Below, in pieces: positions 23,989 through 35,900 of a stretch of DNA of 64,000 bases; position 1 is the stretch's first letter; each line of letters begins with the position of its first letter. The translations under genes and the position numbers were made by a program. This DNA is from Antitrichia curtipendula (Eukaryota > Streptophyta > Bryopsida > Hypnales > Leucodontaceae). The stretch covers positions 7,024,696 through 7,088,695 of the forward strand of contig OX579638.1 of assembly GCA_951230915.1 (NCBI GenBank), read 5' to 3'. Under the pieces are notes generated by a model. It was not told the origin of the DNA. It saw only the letters and a program-made list of their open reading frames with translations, and ran no database searches.

Positions 23989-24744
23989 TATGCTGATTTT
24001 CTTACTCCTAAAAGAACTTCAATATATTTGGCACATGGATGTAGAAGTTTATTTTGGAATTCAATGCTAGATTTGAATGAGAAATGAAGTTCAATATCAA
24101 TGGTCTAAAGTTTTTGCTGAACATAGAAAGGTTATCCGTTCATACTGTGTAGAACTCAATATTTACTGTAATAGTAGGAAGTATTATCTAGAAAAATTAT
24201 ATCCTTGGAATATGGAAAAATGGTACAATTTATTGTATGCAATGGCTTCAATACGGTGCTTATAGTTAAGGGAGCTCCAAATCCAATGCTGATTTTTTGT
24301 GGGTAATGACATACAAGGCAAGGATATTGTTGCTTTGATAATTCTATAATTCCCCATTATATAGAATTCTTGTAAAAAATTTATACAAAAATGCGTTAAA
24401 CAATAGAATAATAAAATTTGTTTTAAATTGGCATAAAGTTTGTGCTTACACATGTGCCATGATGTCTTGTGCAAATAACAACCTTTGTTACAAGTGAAGT
24501 ATTGTATATTTGTGAAGTGTGCCACTCATTCACTTTAAAATTGTATTATCACCTTACACAAATATTCATTAAAAGATATAAAGGATATAAAATTGCATTA
24601 AAAAATATAAATATGCATTATCACCTTACACAAATATTCATTCAGTTTGAACAAATACTAATGTAGTCATTTCATTTTATATTTTAAAATTTTAACATCT
24701 CTAAACTATTTGAAGATACTATTGGTTGTCCAAATTCTTTAGGG

Positions 24745-25380
24745 GTTAATCCCTAAAATTCCAAGGTCTTATTTTCATTTGAAGTGCAGAACTTTTTTTT
24801 TGCACCTTGCCTAATTGACAAGATTTTAAGGCTCAAGTCTTTTTAGCTTAATATTTTTGCACTTTTGTTATTGAATATTTTTCTTTTATGTTGAAGAATT
24901 GAGTTGAAATTATACAATAAATAAATAAAAATAAAACTTGATTTTAGTTCTTAAAACAATTATTAAGTAGAAGTAGGTACAAGATTGAAGGAAAAACTAA
25001 ATTGTTATGAGGTCTAAGATGAAATTGAAACACCATAATCCAATGATGAGATTGTTCTAGAAAGCAAACTAAACCCTATTGAATTTTTTTTTTTAAATTG
25101 TAAAAATTAAATTAAAGAATAAATCCTATAATTTATTTTTTCAAGAAGATGCTTAGATTGCCCAAGAAATAAGATTGTCCATAACTTCCTCATCACTAGT
25201 CCAAATACAATGAATAAAATCTTTCTATGTAGACAAAAATATTTTTTATGAGAAACAAAATTTAGAAATTTTAATTTTTAATTTTTTTAATTTATTTTGT
25301 GTACCCTATTTTGAATTTAGGATGGGATAACTTTTATTTCTGAGCACCAATTCAAATAAAATTATATTAAAAAAAACTAG
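24745..25380 (+). mobile_element. TTAA-type TIR element, copy 2 (partial or decayed)
   Basis: At 24738-24757 two termini of the family meet head to head across one TTAA (ctttaggggTTAAtccctaaaa). To the right, a block at about 25130-25260 (tgcccaagaaataagattgtcc and following) matches the interiors of copies at 57417-57998 and 58314-59246. The right terminus is not identifiable, so the end coordinate is approximate. Confidence 0.45.
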
Positions 25381-26032
25381 TATGTCTTTCTATCTTCAAA
25401 AAAGTTTTCAAAAAGTCATTTGAAGAAGCTAAGGAGACAATGTGACTTTAGAGATTAAAGGATATATAGAACTTATAACCATCTAACCATCTCCAATATC
25501 TCTAATATCCTTACTTTTGTAGAGCTTATACTTTGTTTTGTTAGCCATGTGTATAAAGATTATTTTGTTATATATTCCAGAATGAAATCACTTTTCTTCA
25601 CTAAGTCATCTGTTTTTTGGATTTGTTTGTGAAAATTTGAGATCTCTATTAATTTATTAAAAGTGAAGACAATTCATATCACATACAAAATACGTTCAAA
25701 GATATGAAAACTCAATCATATGTGTAATCCATATTTGGCTATCATAATTGGGCAAAAAAATCTAAAAAAGAGATGCTAAAATTTTAGGAAACTTAAATTT
25801 TTAAATTTTTACAAACAAAAAAACACAAAATTTGAAGAAATATTCCTATTTTAAAAATCTTGTGATTTGGATTTTTTCATTTAATTAAATATTCAATATA
25901 GAATGACAATCCTAATAGCAAGTATAGTAAAATAGTTTATTTTGTCATAGTTTAACCAAATTTTCATATCATTGTATATATAAAAAATCAACTGAATCTG
26001 ATTATAGGCCCAAATTATATTATAAAAATATA

Positions 26033-26070
<38 letters not shown>

Positions 26071-26259
26071 TAGGATATTCTTAAAATTTCAGCTTGGAAT
26101 AGAAACTAAAATTTATAGTGTTCAATTCATTAAAATTACCTTAAAGGTCATGAAATATCACCTTTCATTGATCCCTAGTTTTATATCTCATTCTAAACTG
26201 CATTTGAATATTTATTTTACTTTAATTCTTTTGAAATGACAACAAGGCATTATATTGCA
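25381..26259. repeat. AT-rich DNA with a (TA)n microsatellite
   Basis: A long TA/AT dinucleotide tract runs from about 26036 to 26066. No gene or bounded repeat is otherwise recognised. Confidence 0.7.
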
Positions 26260-26767
26260 TTAACCCCTAAAGGACCATTTGCCCCTTCGAGAGACAAGTG
26301 GAATTTCAGGCAAGGTACCTATGGTCTCATCTTTTGTCCTGATTTTTTGAAACTTTTTTTGGAGATAGAAAAAATTGATTAGCTTAATGGAAATACAATT
26401 TTTTTTTCAATCAATGCTTGGGAACAAAAGTTATGTTGAAAACAATGGAAGGGTAGAAAAGGGGAAGAGGGGGCAACGAAAAATAAAATTGAAATTTTGA
26501 ATTTTCTTAAATAATTTTTTTTCTCATAGATTACATTTTTGTTTACATAGAAAGCTTTGTTATGAGAAAGTTATGGTCAATCTTGTTTTTGGGGCAATTA
26601 GAGCATCTTCTTGAAACAATAATTTGAAGAATTCATTTTTGAATGCGATTTTTATAAATTTTCAAAAAAAAAGCTCCACATGGTTCAATTTTTTGACTCT
26701 TTGCTATAGAAATGGCAGTTTTGAGTGTTTTTTGGCAAAGTAAAGGTCTTGGTCCTTTAGGAATTAA
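26260..26767 (-). mobile_element. TTAA-type TIR element, copy 3
   Basis: The element begins TTAACCCCTAAAGGACC and ends GGTCCTTTAGGAATTAA, so both ends carry TTAA plus a C-rich inverted repeat of about 13 bp. The interior shares gttatggtcaatcttgtttt and aaatggcagttttgagtgtt with other copies. A TTAA target site with CCC-starting TIRs is the hallmark of piggyBac elements; this copy is far too short to encode a transposase. Confidence 0.7.
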
Positions 26768-28455
26768 ATCTAGTCAAAATAGGTTGTCTTTTGTCTACAT
26801 GTGAAAAATGAGAGGATTAAAATTTTCTTAAACCACTTGAATTGCCTATTCAAAGTATTAAATTATAGCCCAATCAAATTGATCCCTAATGGACCAAGTG
26901 CCCTTTCGACGGATGCAAGAAACATTAGATACTTGTACACAATGTTTAGGATGTTTAGGATGTATCATCTTGGTATGAATGTAGTTTTTTTTCTAATTGG
27001 GTGAATGGATCAAAAGCTATACTTCTTTGAGCTCTTTGAATAGTGTAGCAACTTTAGACAATGTGTGCAAAATTCCTCTTTTACTTTTGAAATTTGATAG
27101 ATATGTAACTAACATGCTAATGGATGCAACAATCCCCCCATGTGTAGTGCAAAAATTTCATTTTAGGAAGAGTTAAAGTCTATTGGTCCCATTAGGTGCA
27201 GTTAGAAAAAACTTTTTTTTTTAACTTTAAAAATTATAATCTTTCTATTTTTTGGTCGAAGTTTCTAATTTTTATATACATTTCCATATTAATTTAGTAC
27301 AAATATTTTATACACATTCACATTAGTGTGTCCTATATAGTTGCCACAACTAAAATAAAAGGAAAAAAAATTTCTAATTTTTTAAGAACAAAAAAATAAC
27401 TCAAAAATTCATAACTTTCACACCATAGGTTGAGACGCCACAAAACAAAGCCTGTGCACCCGTCCTTACAAAGGGCTTTCCAATAGTATCAAGAACGTGG
27501 TTAGGAAATGTACGGTTCAAGAAATCTCATTGTAACAAACAAATAAAACTAACAAAACTAACAAACGAACAATCTAACTTAAGGTTTATACAATTGAATT
27601 TTAAAAAAAAAAATATTTTTTTTTCATTTCATTCTCACACCCCTAAAATGTGACAATTTTTGACAATTTCTACCCGAAATGTGCCTCTATTATCTTATTA
27701 GGGTTTTAATTCAATACTATGCAATTGTATACAACATGGGATATGGTTAGGGATGAAGTAAAAATGACAAGGTTTTCTCAAAAATGAAAATTATATTTTA
27801 TTTTGATTTAAAAATAAATAAAATTGAATGGAAATATATCCATATTCCATAGTATCTAATGTTTTATTTTGTTTTATTTTTAATTTTAAATACCAAGATT
27901 TTATAATATGATTATTTTTATCTTTTAAAATTAATGATTTTTTTCTATTTTAATTTTTTTAAGTTGCCTTTAATTTTTACTCTATTCTTTTAATTTACTT
28001 TCATTTTATGTTGTATGCATTAAATTAAGTTGCCTTTAAATTTTCTTAAGTTGCCTTAACCACACAGCCACTGCATGCTGTGTGTTGAAGGCTTGTTGGA
28101 TTTTAATTTACAAAAATCAAATCTTTCTTGACAAGATTTACAATTGCGTTGAACTTACGTAATCTCATAGCTTAATTTGATTATCTCCAAAGTTTGCATT
28201 CAACATGAATTTAGTGCACCAAATTTCAAGGAAAACTAATTTGGAATTTGTTCGGAAGAAGGCTTCAAGGTTTGTCTATGCAGTGATTAGAGCGGGTTTC
28301 TATGTGGAGTCGAGGGCTGGTGAGCCTACTGATCATTGGTGGGATGGGAGTTCTAGAAAAATAGGACATTCATTCCCCTAGTGATTGGCAAGCTCCACCG
28401 GCCCCCAACTCTACACGGAAGTCCCCCCTTAGGATGCTTGCTTTATATGTTAGTA
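26768..28455. other. AT-rich intergenic DNA
   Basis: Another TIR-like word of the TTAA family (ttgatccctaatggacc) occurs at about 26878, without an obvious partner. The remainder is AT-rich with poly-A and poly-T runs. No gene recognised. Confidence 0.5.
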
Positions 28456-28863
28456 AGATAGTATACTCTAAAAGCAACCATTTAAGGACTGATCCGCCTT
28501 TTTCAAAGGTTTTCATGTACAAAAATATTTTAAAATTATTTTTCAAGGAAAGAAAACTAGATGCCGAACGTAACACAAGTGGTTTCAAATTTTTTGAAGT
28601 TTTTTTTGAATTAGTTATGAATTTTCAAAGATTTCTATTGTAGGTACCTATTTGTAACCTTAGGTCTCCCAAAATATGTCCACTTGCAACTTCGAAAGTG
28701 ATTTGAGGAAATCAAGGCAAATGATTAGCTCTTGCATTAAATTTTTTTTTTCTCAATTCAATCAATGGTTAAAGTGGTCTATTTAAAGACCACCTCATAC
28801 CCATTCAATAGTTTTTTATAGGGCCAATTTGAAGAGGATGGTCGGTTTTAGAGCAGACTACCT
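28456..28863. mobile_element. MITE, 409-bp family, copy C
   Basis: A 408-bp element flanked by TA, with termini agatagtatactctaaaa and ttttagagcagactacct. Same orientation as copy A; shares gtcc-acttgcaactt and cctatttgtaacc-like segments. Non-coding. Confidence 0.83.
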
Positions 28864-29299
28864 TATTGCCATAACATTTAAGGTAAACCAGCCTATGACA
28901 GGCAGAATGACTGATTTGGTATGTTGCCATTAGCAAAATAAAATCAGATTTTTTTCTAGCAGAGACAACTTTGAGAAATGAAAGAAGCAGTTAAAATTTT
29001 AGTTTTTGGACAAAGTAGGAATTTGTTATGAATTTTTTAAGGATTTTTCCAAAACAATCTCTAGACTATCTGAAATCAATAAAATATGTCTTCATGATGG
29101 TCATTTTACCACCTAATGCAGTCTTCAGATTTCCTAACACAACCACAAGAATTTTTAATGTGGCCATCACACAAAGGTTGAAGATGTTGTTTTTATATTG
29201 AAATCAATTGTCTACCATGAATCTTCAAAGGATATGGGATAATTTGAAAATGAAAGCTTGACCGCTCATTGTCAAAATGTTAAAATTATGTTCAATGTA

Positions 29300-29638
29300 A
29301 AATTTTAGACCTCAGTTAGTCAAAGTAGAGTAACTTTTTTCAAAAAACTTTGAACTAAAAAAAGTTGTTGAATCAAGTTAAATTTCATCTCCAAAAATCC
29401 ATTTGGGATTTTAAGCCCCCAATCAAAAATTATGGACAAAAATTTGAGAGGATGTTTGAAAATGTCAAAGAAAATGTCCCTCCCAACCCCTCTCTGAAAT
29501 TTGTCCATAACATTTTATTGGAGGTTCAAATCTCAAACGGATTTTTTGAGAGGAAATTTAACTTGATTTATCGACTTTTTTTAGTTCAATTTTTTTTAAT
29601 AACGTTATTTTTCTAGATTTAAATGAGGTCTAAAATTC
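29300..29638. mobile_element. Foldback element, about 339 bp
   Basis: The two halves are diverged reverse complements with arms of about 120 bp. Outer ends read attttagacctca and tgaggtctaaaat. Further in, gaactaaaaaaagt, caagttaaattt and ttatggacaaa are all present on one side and, as complement, on the other. The central region is about 90 bp. Non-coding, no target duplication seen. Confidence 0.78.
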
Positions 29639-30088
29639 TCCTTTAAATACACTTCCTCATTTTGATTTAGTTATGCGCAGTTCAAGAGCTCCTACTAATT
29701 TTAATTTACATATACTACATGGGTTGTTTCACCTCCTACCTCCCCATAGGCCCATATGCATATAAAGAGCTTGATTTCACAATTTTAACACAAATCATGA
29801 ACAACTTGGGAAACGAAGTGAAGAAATTCTTATTGACGTATTTATTTTTCTGTAGGATTTGAATGTGTTTCTGAAGTTCTGTTATAAAGTTAAGAAGCTT
29901 TTCTTTGCTACTGACCCAGTTGTGTGTAAGTGCAACCCACTGACTTACCACAACGCAGTCACTGCAATTTTGACAATTCTTGACATCTGTCCTCAAAGTT
30001 ATTCATGGGTGCAATATTCCACACCATTCTGTCCAAGGGAGGGCACTCCTTCTCTCTACTAACTTACTGAATGTTATGGCATTTCGGT

Positions 30089-30095
30089 ATAAAAA
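30089..30095 (+). promoter_or_regulatory. Possible TATA box of the AP-3 sigma gene
   Basis: The sequence TATAAAA stands 200 bp upstream of the AP-3 sigma start codon (30295), a reasonable distance for a plant promoter with a 5' UTR of about 170 nt. This is positional inference only. Confidence 0.35.
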
Positions 30096-30294
30096 CCAAG
30101 CTAAGCAGCAGACCAAAATATGGATGAAAATCTGTATTTTCCGTCCTCCAGGGCATGTGAAAGTCATCCATCGACCGTAACAAAGCTTGCATAAACCAAG
30201 CTCATCTTCCCACACAATTGCACAATTGCAGTCGTGTTTCAGAAGCTCGCCACATGAATGCTGTGAATTGCTGAATTTTCCGCAGGTCGGCACC

Positions 30295-32017
30295 ATGATT
30301 CTTGCGGCGTTGATCATGAACACGCAGGGCAAGCCCCGCCTCACCAAATTTTATGACCATCTGGTGCGCTCCTTTCCTCAAAACTTCCTTTTCTTCTCAC
30401 TTCTGGAGAAATGATTCTCTAGTTATTGAATTGATTTCATGCTGTCGTTCGATGTTTTCTCTCTCTAAATTCACATCAATTCGTTCGTCCGATTTTGTTA
30501 CACGCCTTCCCTCAATTGGTACTGCAAGCAAGGTCATAGAATATTTGCAATACAACGTTTTGTGTGATCGATTTTTCTTGTGGCATAATTACAGAGTGTG
30601 GAGCGGCAGCAAGAGGTTTTGCGCGCCGTGCACTCAGGTGATCTCGAGTCCCATGAATATCGACTTATTTCTGAATCGCGAATACCTGTGGCGCGATGAT
30701 TGTCCTTAATGTTTATGATTTTGCGGGAGGATGTTGTCGTGGTTCGTAGTTAGGGTTTTAGAGAGGTTTTAGGGTTTGCGATTCGTTTGCACAATTATGT
30801 TCATTCATGTCGAAGTGTTGTGCAGTTTTGTCTTGCAGAGCTGACAATTTGTGTAGCTTTGTTGAAGCTGATGACATCTTTGGACCTGTGAGTTCTCTCT
30901 CCTCGTCTTTCTTTTTCAACGTTCAATTTGCTTCAGATTACGTGTCAGCAGTGTTTGAGTTCTAAGCAGCGGATGACATTGCAGGATACGAAGTTAGTGT
31001 ACAAGCATTTCGCCACTCTCTACTTTGTTTTCGTTATTGACAATGCTGAAAGTGAGCTGGGAATTCTTGATCTAATTCAAGGTATGCTTGCTCCTGATGC
31101 AGGTCTTGATTTTTCCCCCCCGTTCTTTTATCTTTTTAAACAAAATGTGAAACTTGTTCAATTTATCAATATGTGATTTATGTAGAGAAAGCTTATATGA
31201 GTTTCTGAATGATGGCTTGTTTTGGATCTTGCAGTGTTTGTGGAAACTTTGGATCGCTGTTTCAAGAATGTCTGTGAACTTGATATTGTCTATAATTTTA
31301 ACAAGGTAGACAGCCCCTTTGTGTACGTTTGACGTTGTTTTTGCCTATCTCACGAATCATGCCGTGGTACTTCAATTCACCGTCGGTCGAAGCCGTTGAA
31401 GGTTGGGCAGGTTGTAAGGTTGTAACTAAAAGTTTGAGTCGACTTCTTGTTGTTAAACTCTTAGCGTGAGGGTCTGTGGCCCCAACGACAACCAGGTGTT
31501 TAGAGAGCATGTGTAGTTAGCATGTGCAGTTAGCACCTTTTTGTTCAATCCTTACTTTCCGTATGCTTTGTCAACTGATGTGTTACGTCGTAGCTTAGCT
31601 CAATTTTTGATCAATGCTTGTCTCGGTTTCTCGCTTATTAGCTGGCTTTGACTCCTTCGCTCTTTGTTTTGCCAGGTCCACACAATCCTTGATGAGATTG
31701 TGATGGGTGGTCAGGTTGTGGAGACGAGCTCAGCAGAAGTCATGAAGGCCGTGCAGGATATATGGAAGTAAGCATTTGTACAATAACAAAATTTTCAATA
31801 AAATTAGATTGTTTGAGGAACTTCTGAGCATTTCGAATCTTTAGATTGTAGCAATATTTAGATGTAACTTGTCATGCTTTTCTTTGTGACGTATACGTAT
31901 GCTGTTACCTTAAAATCTCTCTAATGCTCTGATCTTTTGCCCAGGTTGGAGCGTGTTGGAGAATTGAACCCGGCTAATGTCAGAGGAATTGGTCACTACA
32001 AAAACAGTCGGTCATGA
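30295..32017 (+). CDS. AP-3 complex subunit sigma (small adaptin)
   Basis: Small subunit of the AP-3 adaptor complex, which sorts membrane cargo to vacuoles and vacuole-like compartments. Exons: 30295-30363, 30595-30637, 30826-30887, 30985-31081, 31235-31305, 31676-31767, 31945-32017; all phases agree and give 168 residues, the usual size. Landmarks in order: [56 protein letters not shown], then [20 protein letters not shown]. The [16 protein letters not shown] pattern and the GGQV.ETSS segment distinguish sigma-3 from sigma-1 and sigma-2. The whole protein is one clathrin-adaptor small-chain (longin-like) fold. TTAGGGTTT-like motifs lie in intron 2 near 30749-30780. No defects seen. Confidence 0.95.
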
Positions 32018-32987
32018 TACTAGAGACCAATGGGGAGTAGAGTTTCTGTAATCATAATGTACAATGCTACCTTGGACTTTGGCCAATTTTAGCAACTATC
32101 TTGGGAACAATCTGGCGACTGATGGCTTTGGCGAGGTTCTAAATGCACATAAGAAAATTAAAGCGCAGCATACGGCGGAGGTCGTCACAAATATTGTCTG
32201 CAATTATACAATATGAGCTGTAGTTATTTAATATTAGCTTATGGAAACCATGATTCATAACATTTTTGAAGGGGTTCCTTCAGATCCTTGGCCACCTCAC
32301 TCATTAAAGAATATGCTTCCAATATACACTTGCAAACTGCTTGAATTGAAGATTTAGCAATGATTTATTGGTTGAGAGGCTTGCAATGGAAAGACCCAGA
32401 GGTCCTGGTTTGTGGGAGGCAAGGTATAAACATTGCAGGTACCAGACAGTTTTGTTCTACCATTGTGGGATGATCAAGAATGCTATGTGCAGAGGTTAAA
32501 TGGAGTAATTCCAACTTGCAACATCTTCCTTGTTTATTCATTGCATGCATAAGTTGGGTACGATAGCTTTCCTAGGAGAGGTTTTGGTTCTCCATCTAGG
32601 TCTTGCCAGTTCAAACTTCATACAGCTCAATAAAGTGTTTAGTTCAATCTAATGAGACCTTTTTGTAGAAGTGCAGTGTGCCATGATGTTGTATTCAAAT
32701 GTGAGGCAAGGTATAAACATTGCAGGTACCAGACAGTTTTGTTCTGGCATTATTACAACACCTTTAAGGTAAGATCCAAACAATTTTCCCTTTAAGCCTT
32801 GCGAGTGCTAAAATTTTAGCCGGTCAACTCTCTCGACTCTAAATCCCCAGAACGCTTCTTTGTTGTGCAAGTCTTCCAACAGTAGTCGTAGTGGAAGTAC
32901 CGTAGGATTTCCTTTGAGATTTCAGGTGATACCTTTGACCGCGAAAACCAAGCCATTACTTTACAATTGTGCCTTCTCTAGTGGCGA
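32018..32987. repeat. Convergent intergenic region with a 43-bp exact direct repeat
   Basis: The 3' ends of AP-3 sigma (+) and the activase-like gene (-) face each other. An identical 43-bp sequence occurs at 32416-32458 and 32703-32745 (starts gaggcaaggtataaacattg). No other gene recognised. Confidence 0.85.
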
Positions 32988-35900
32988 TTATGACATAGAA
33001 AGGCCAATTCCTGGTCCTGTTTGCTTTTTCATATACTCCTCTGAGAGCTTCATTTTCATCACCATCTTCTGTTCCTCCACAAGTTCATAACCAGCGCTGA
33101 TGAGATCCTTCACGTTTTGCTGCAACAAATGAGAAAAAAGTGTTTCAATCTGTGATATAAGAAGAACTCGAAACCCCACTAGAGCTTCTAAAAGCAAAGT
33201 TGGGAAGTAAAGAAGCGAGAATCAATTTAAAAATTACTAAATCCATCTTAGAATTAGCTTCAGTGGCAATACATGCCTACATTAACCCTTTCAACTTCCC
33301 GAATCTTTATCGAATGCCTGCTCATTTTGCTTGTACAAATATGAACAAAAATGTTTGCACAAATATTCTATTTACCTCAACTTTCATCAAATTGGTCATA
33401 AAGGGAGATTATCACTTAAGATTCAAGTATTTCTTTGGATGAGTGAGAAGTTGTTTACACAAAACATAGCCTTAAAGCACTCTTTTTATCATCTACAATA
33501 GAATATTGAACTTTGGAGTGCTTAGGGGTTTAGATATTACATCAAAAACCAACATCCAAAACCAACCACCAAAACCATAACTCACATTATGGTACCATTG
33601 GCATATAGTCACGGTCTTTTAAAAAAACCCAAAACCTTTCAATGAATGAGAAGTTATTCGGACAAAACATAGCTTTGAAGCACTCTTTTCATCATCCACA
33701 ATTAATATGGACTTGGGGTAAAACGCATACCGTAGGTGGAACAAATTCTGGAAGAGGAGGATCATCTTTCCTTCGCCGAAGAAGCTTTGGTCCTAATTGT
33801 CCAGCACCGCCAATACTGTTGACCCACTGCAAACATCGAAAGCCATGCCGTCTTAACAAAACATTTGCAGACGTTTCTGCCATTTGTTGATCAAGTCAGA
33901 AAAGGCACAAATAAAGCGAAAATTCAGAGCCAGAGAATTGCATTTAAAGGGAAAAGTTGCAGGCTTCAACAGTACCTCCAAAACAAGCTTATCATACGTC
34001 CTTGACCTGAGGGCGCCGTAGAAGTCAAGTGCTGTTTTCAAATCACTGAGTTAACACCATTTCTCGTATCGTATCTCAAGGACAACATATTTACAAAAGT
34101 TTCATTAAAGTAAAAGATCGTCCCTGTCTATTTCAGCACTTTCAAATTTCTGCTGCTGCTAGGCTAATGGTCCTGACTAAAAGGGGTGCCCCACTGGACA
34201 GTTAAGGACTTCCGTTAAGTTTCAAAAGTATAAAAACAATGCTTAAGAACATTGTTAAGATTGAAGCTAAGACAAGCCCCAAAGTGACTCCTATTTTCTA
34301 GATTTCATATTCAAAGTTTTTGGAACTTAACCAACTGTCCTCAACTATACCTGATGAGGAACCCCTCTAACTTCAAGTACAGTTGATTCTTTTTTCTTTC
34401 TAACCCCACTGGGGTAATTAACCATAACATCATAATGGGTGTGAGCAATTAGGGAGTGAATTGTATACCTTGATTAGGAAATGTGTCAATGATCGCAGCG
34501 ATTTCATCTTCACTTAGACCGTCCTTCGTATACATTTGATGTACAATCTTGATCAAATCAATCCTTGTCGGCTGCCTGCAATCAAAGATGTGTTCCATAA
34601 AGCACAAGCAAAACACAGAATAATATAGTTATTCCTTAACGCAAAGAAATTTCCAACCTTACTCCCAAACCAGGCAAAAGCAACAAAAAAAGAATCTTCC
34701 AACACCTGCAAATTCGAACAGGGTCACCAATTTGTTGGGCAATAATAGAGTAATCCCTCCTTACCAGAATCACCAGCGTCCCCACCCCCACATTGCACAA
34801 TTAATGGATGTGGTAATTGCCTGATTTCACAATGTGGTAAGATAGAAAATCAAGATCCCAAAATGCAATTGGCTCACCAGTAGAACTTATCCATTCGCCC
34901 ATCTCGAAGAAGAGGTGCCCAAATGGTGGAGAAGTCATTGCCAGTGACAATGATGGGCACCCGTTTCACAATATCAGACTCTCGCCATACTTGCCCAACG
35001 CTCACGCGTGTGGGATTGTCACACAAATTCATAAGCGTGCCGACCACCATCTGGTTGTTAACCGTCATTTGCGTGTGTTCTGCAAGGAAAACACCATCAA
35101 ATATCACCTTAGTATGACAGCTCTAACAACATTGAATTCATCAAAGCATCTGGGTAGTTTCCCAGAACAAGGTATCCAGTGCATGTAAGCAACCAGAATC
35201 ACCTCATACAGAAACTGTGCAGGAAATCATTAGGGTGCCAATACTGAAGCTAAAACATTTCGAGAGAAATCATACCGAATCGACCAATTCCAGCGTCAAG
35301 GTCATTGATCATCAGGCAGCTCATTTTGCCCTGTAACCAACATGCACACATAGATCCTCAGTCAAAAGAAATCAATGAAACGATTCGGCAGCGCAGATAA
35401 ATTCTGAGCAGACGTCTACAATTCTAAGCCTGCAGTTCCTTCGACTTAATCTGATGTTGGAGTAGCTATGGGCTCCTTAAACAAGACACTGGTTTTGTCG
35501 AGCAAGTTATTTCAAACAGAATAAAAACAAAAGTATTCACCCTTGATCTCGTCAAATTTCAGAAAAAGCCAAAAATCTGCCCCACATGTTGGCGCTGTGT
35601 ATGCTATGAACAGTCACTTATTTTTCAAGTCACACCAGTCCTCTCAAATAACCTGGTTTTTAATGACGAGATGTGCAGCCCGGTAACGATCTCTGATAAG
35701 CTTACCCGGTTCTCCTGTCACACAAAATTGCTTTCAGTGCAAAGAAATTTTGAAACATACTCAATCACGCAAACTGCAGGGGTCAGATTTAGGTGTCCTT
35801 TCCCTAATGCCAAAAGCAATAGTAGCATATTGAGACCAACTATTTCACAGAATGAATTTTCTTACATTTAATAGAATTGTGACATATGGTTAGAGAAATA

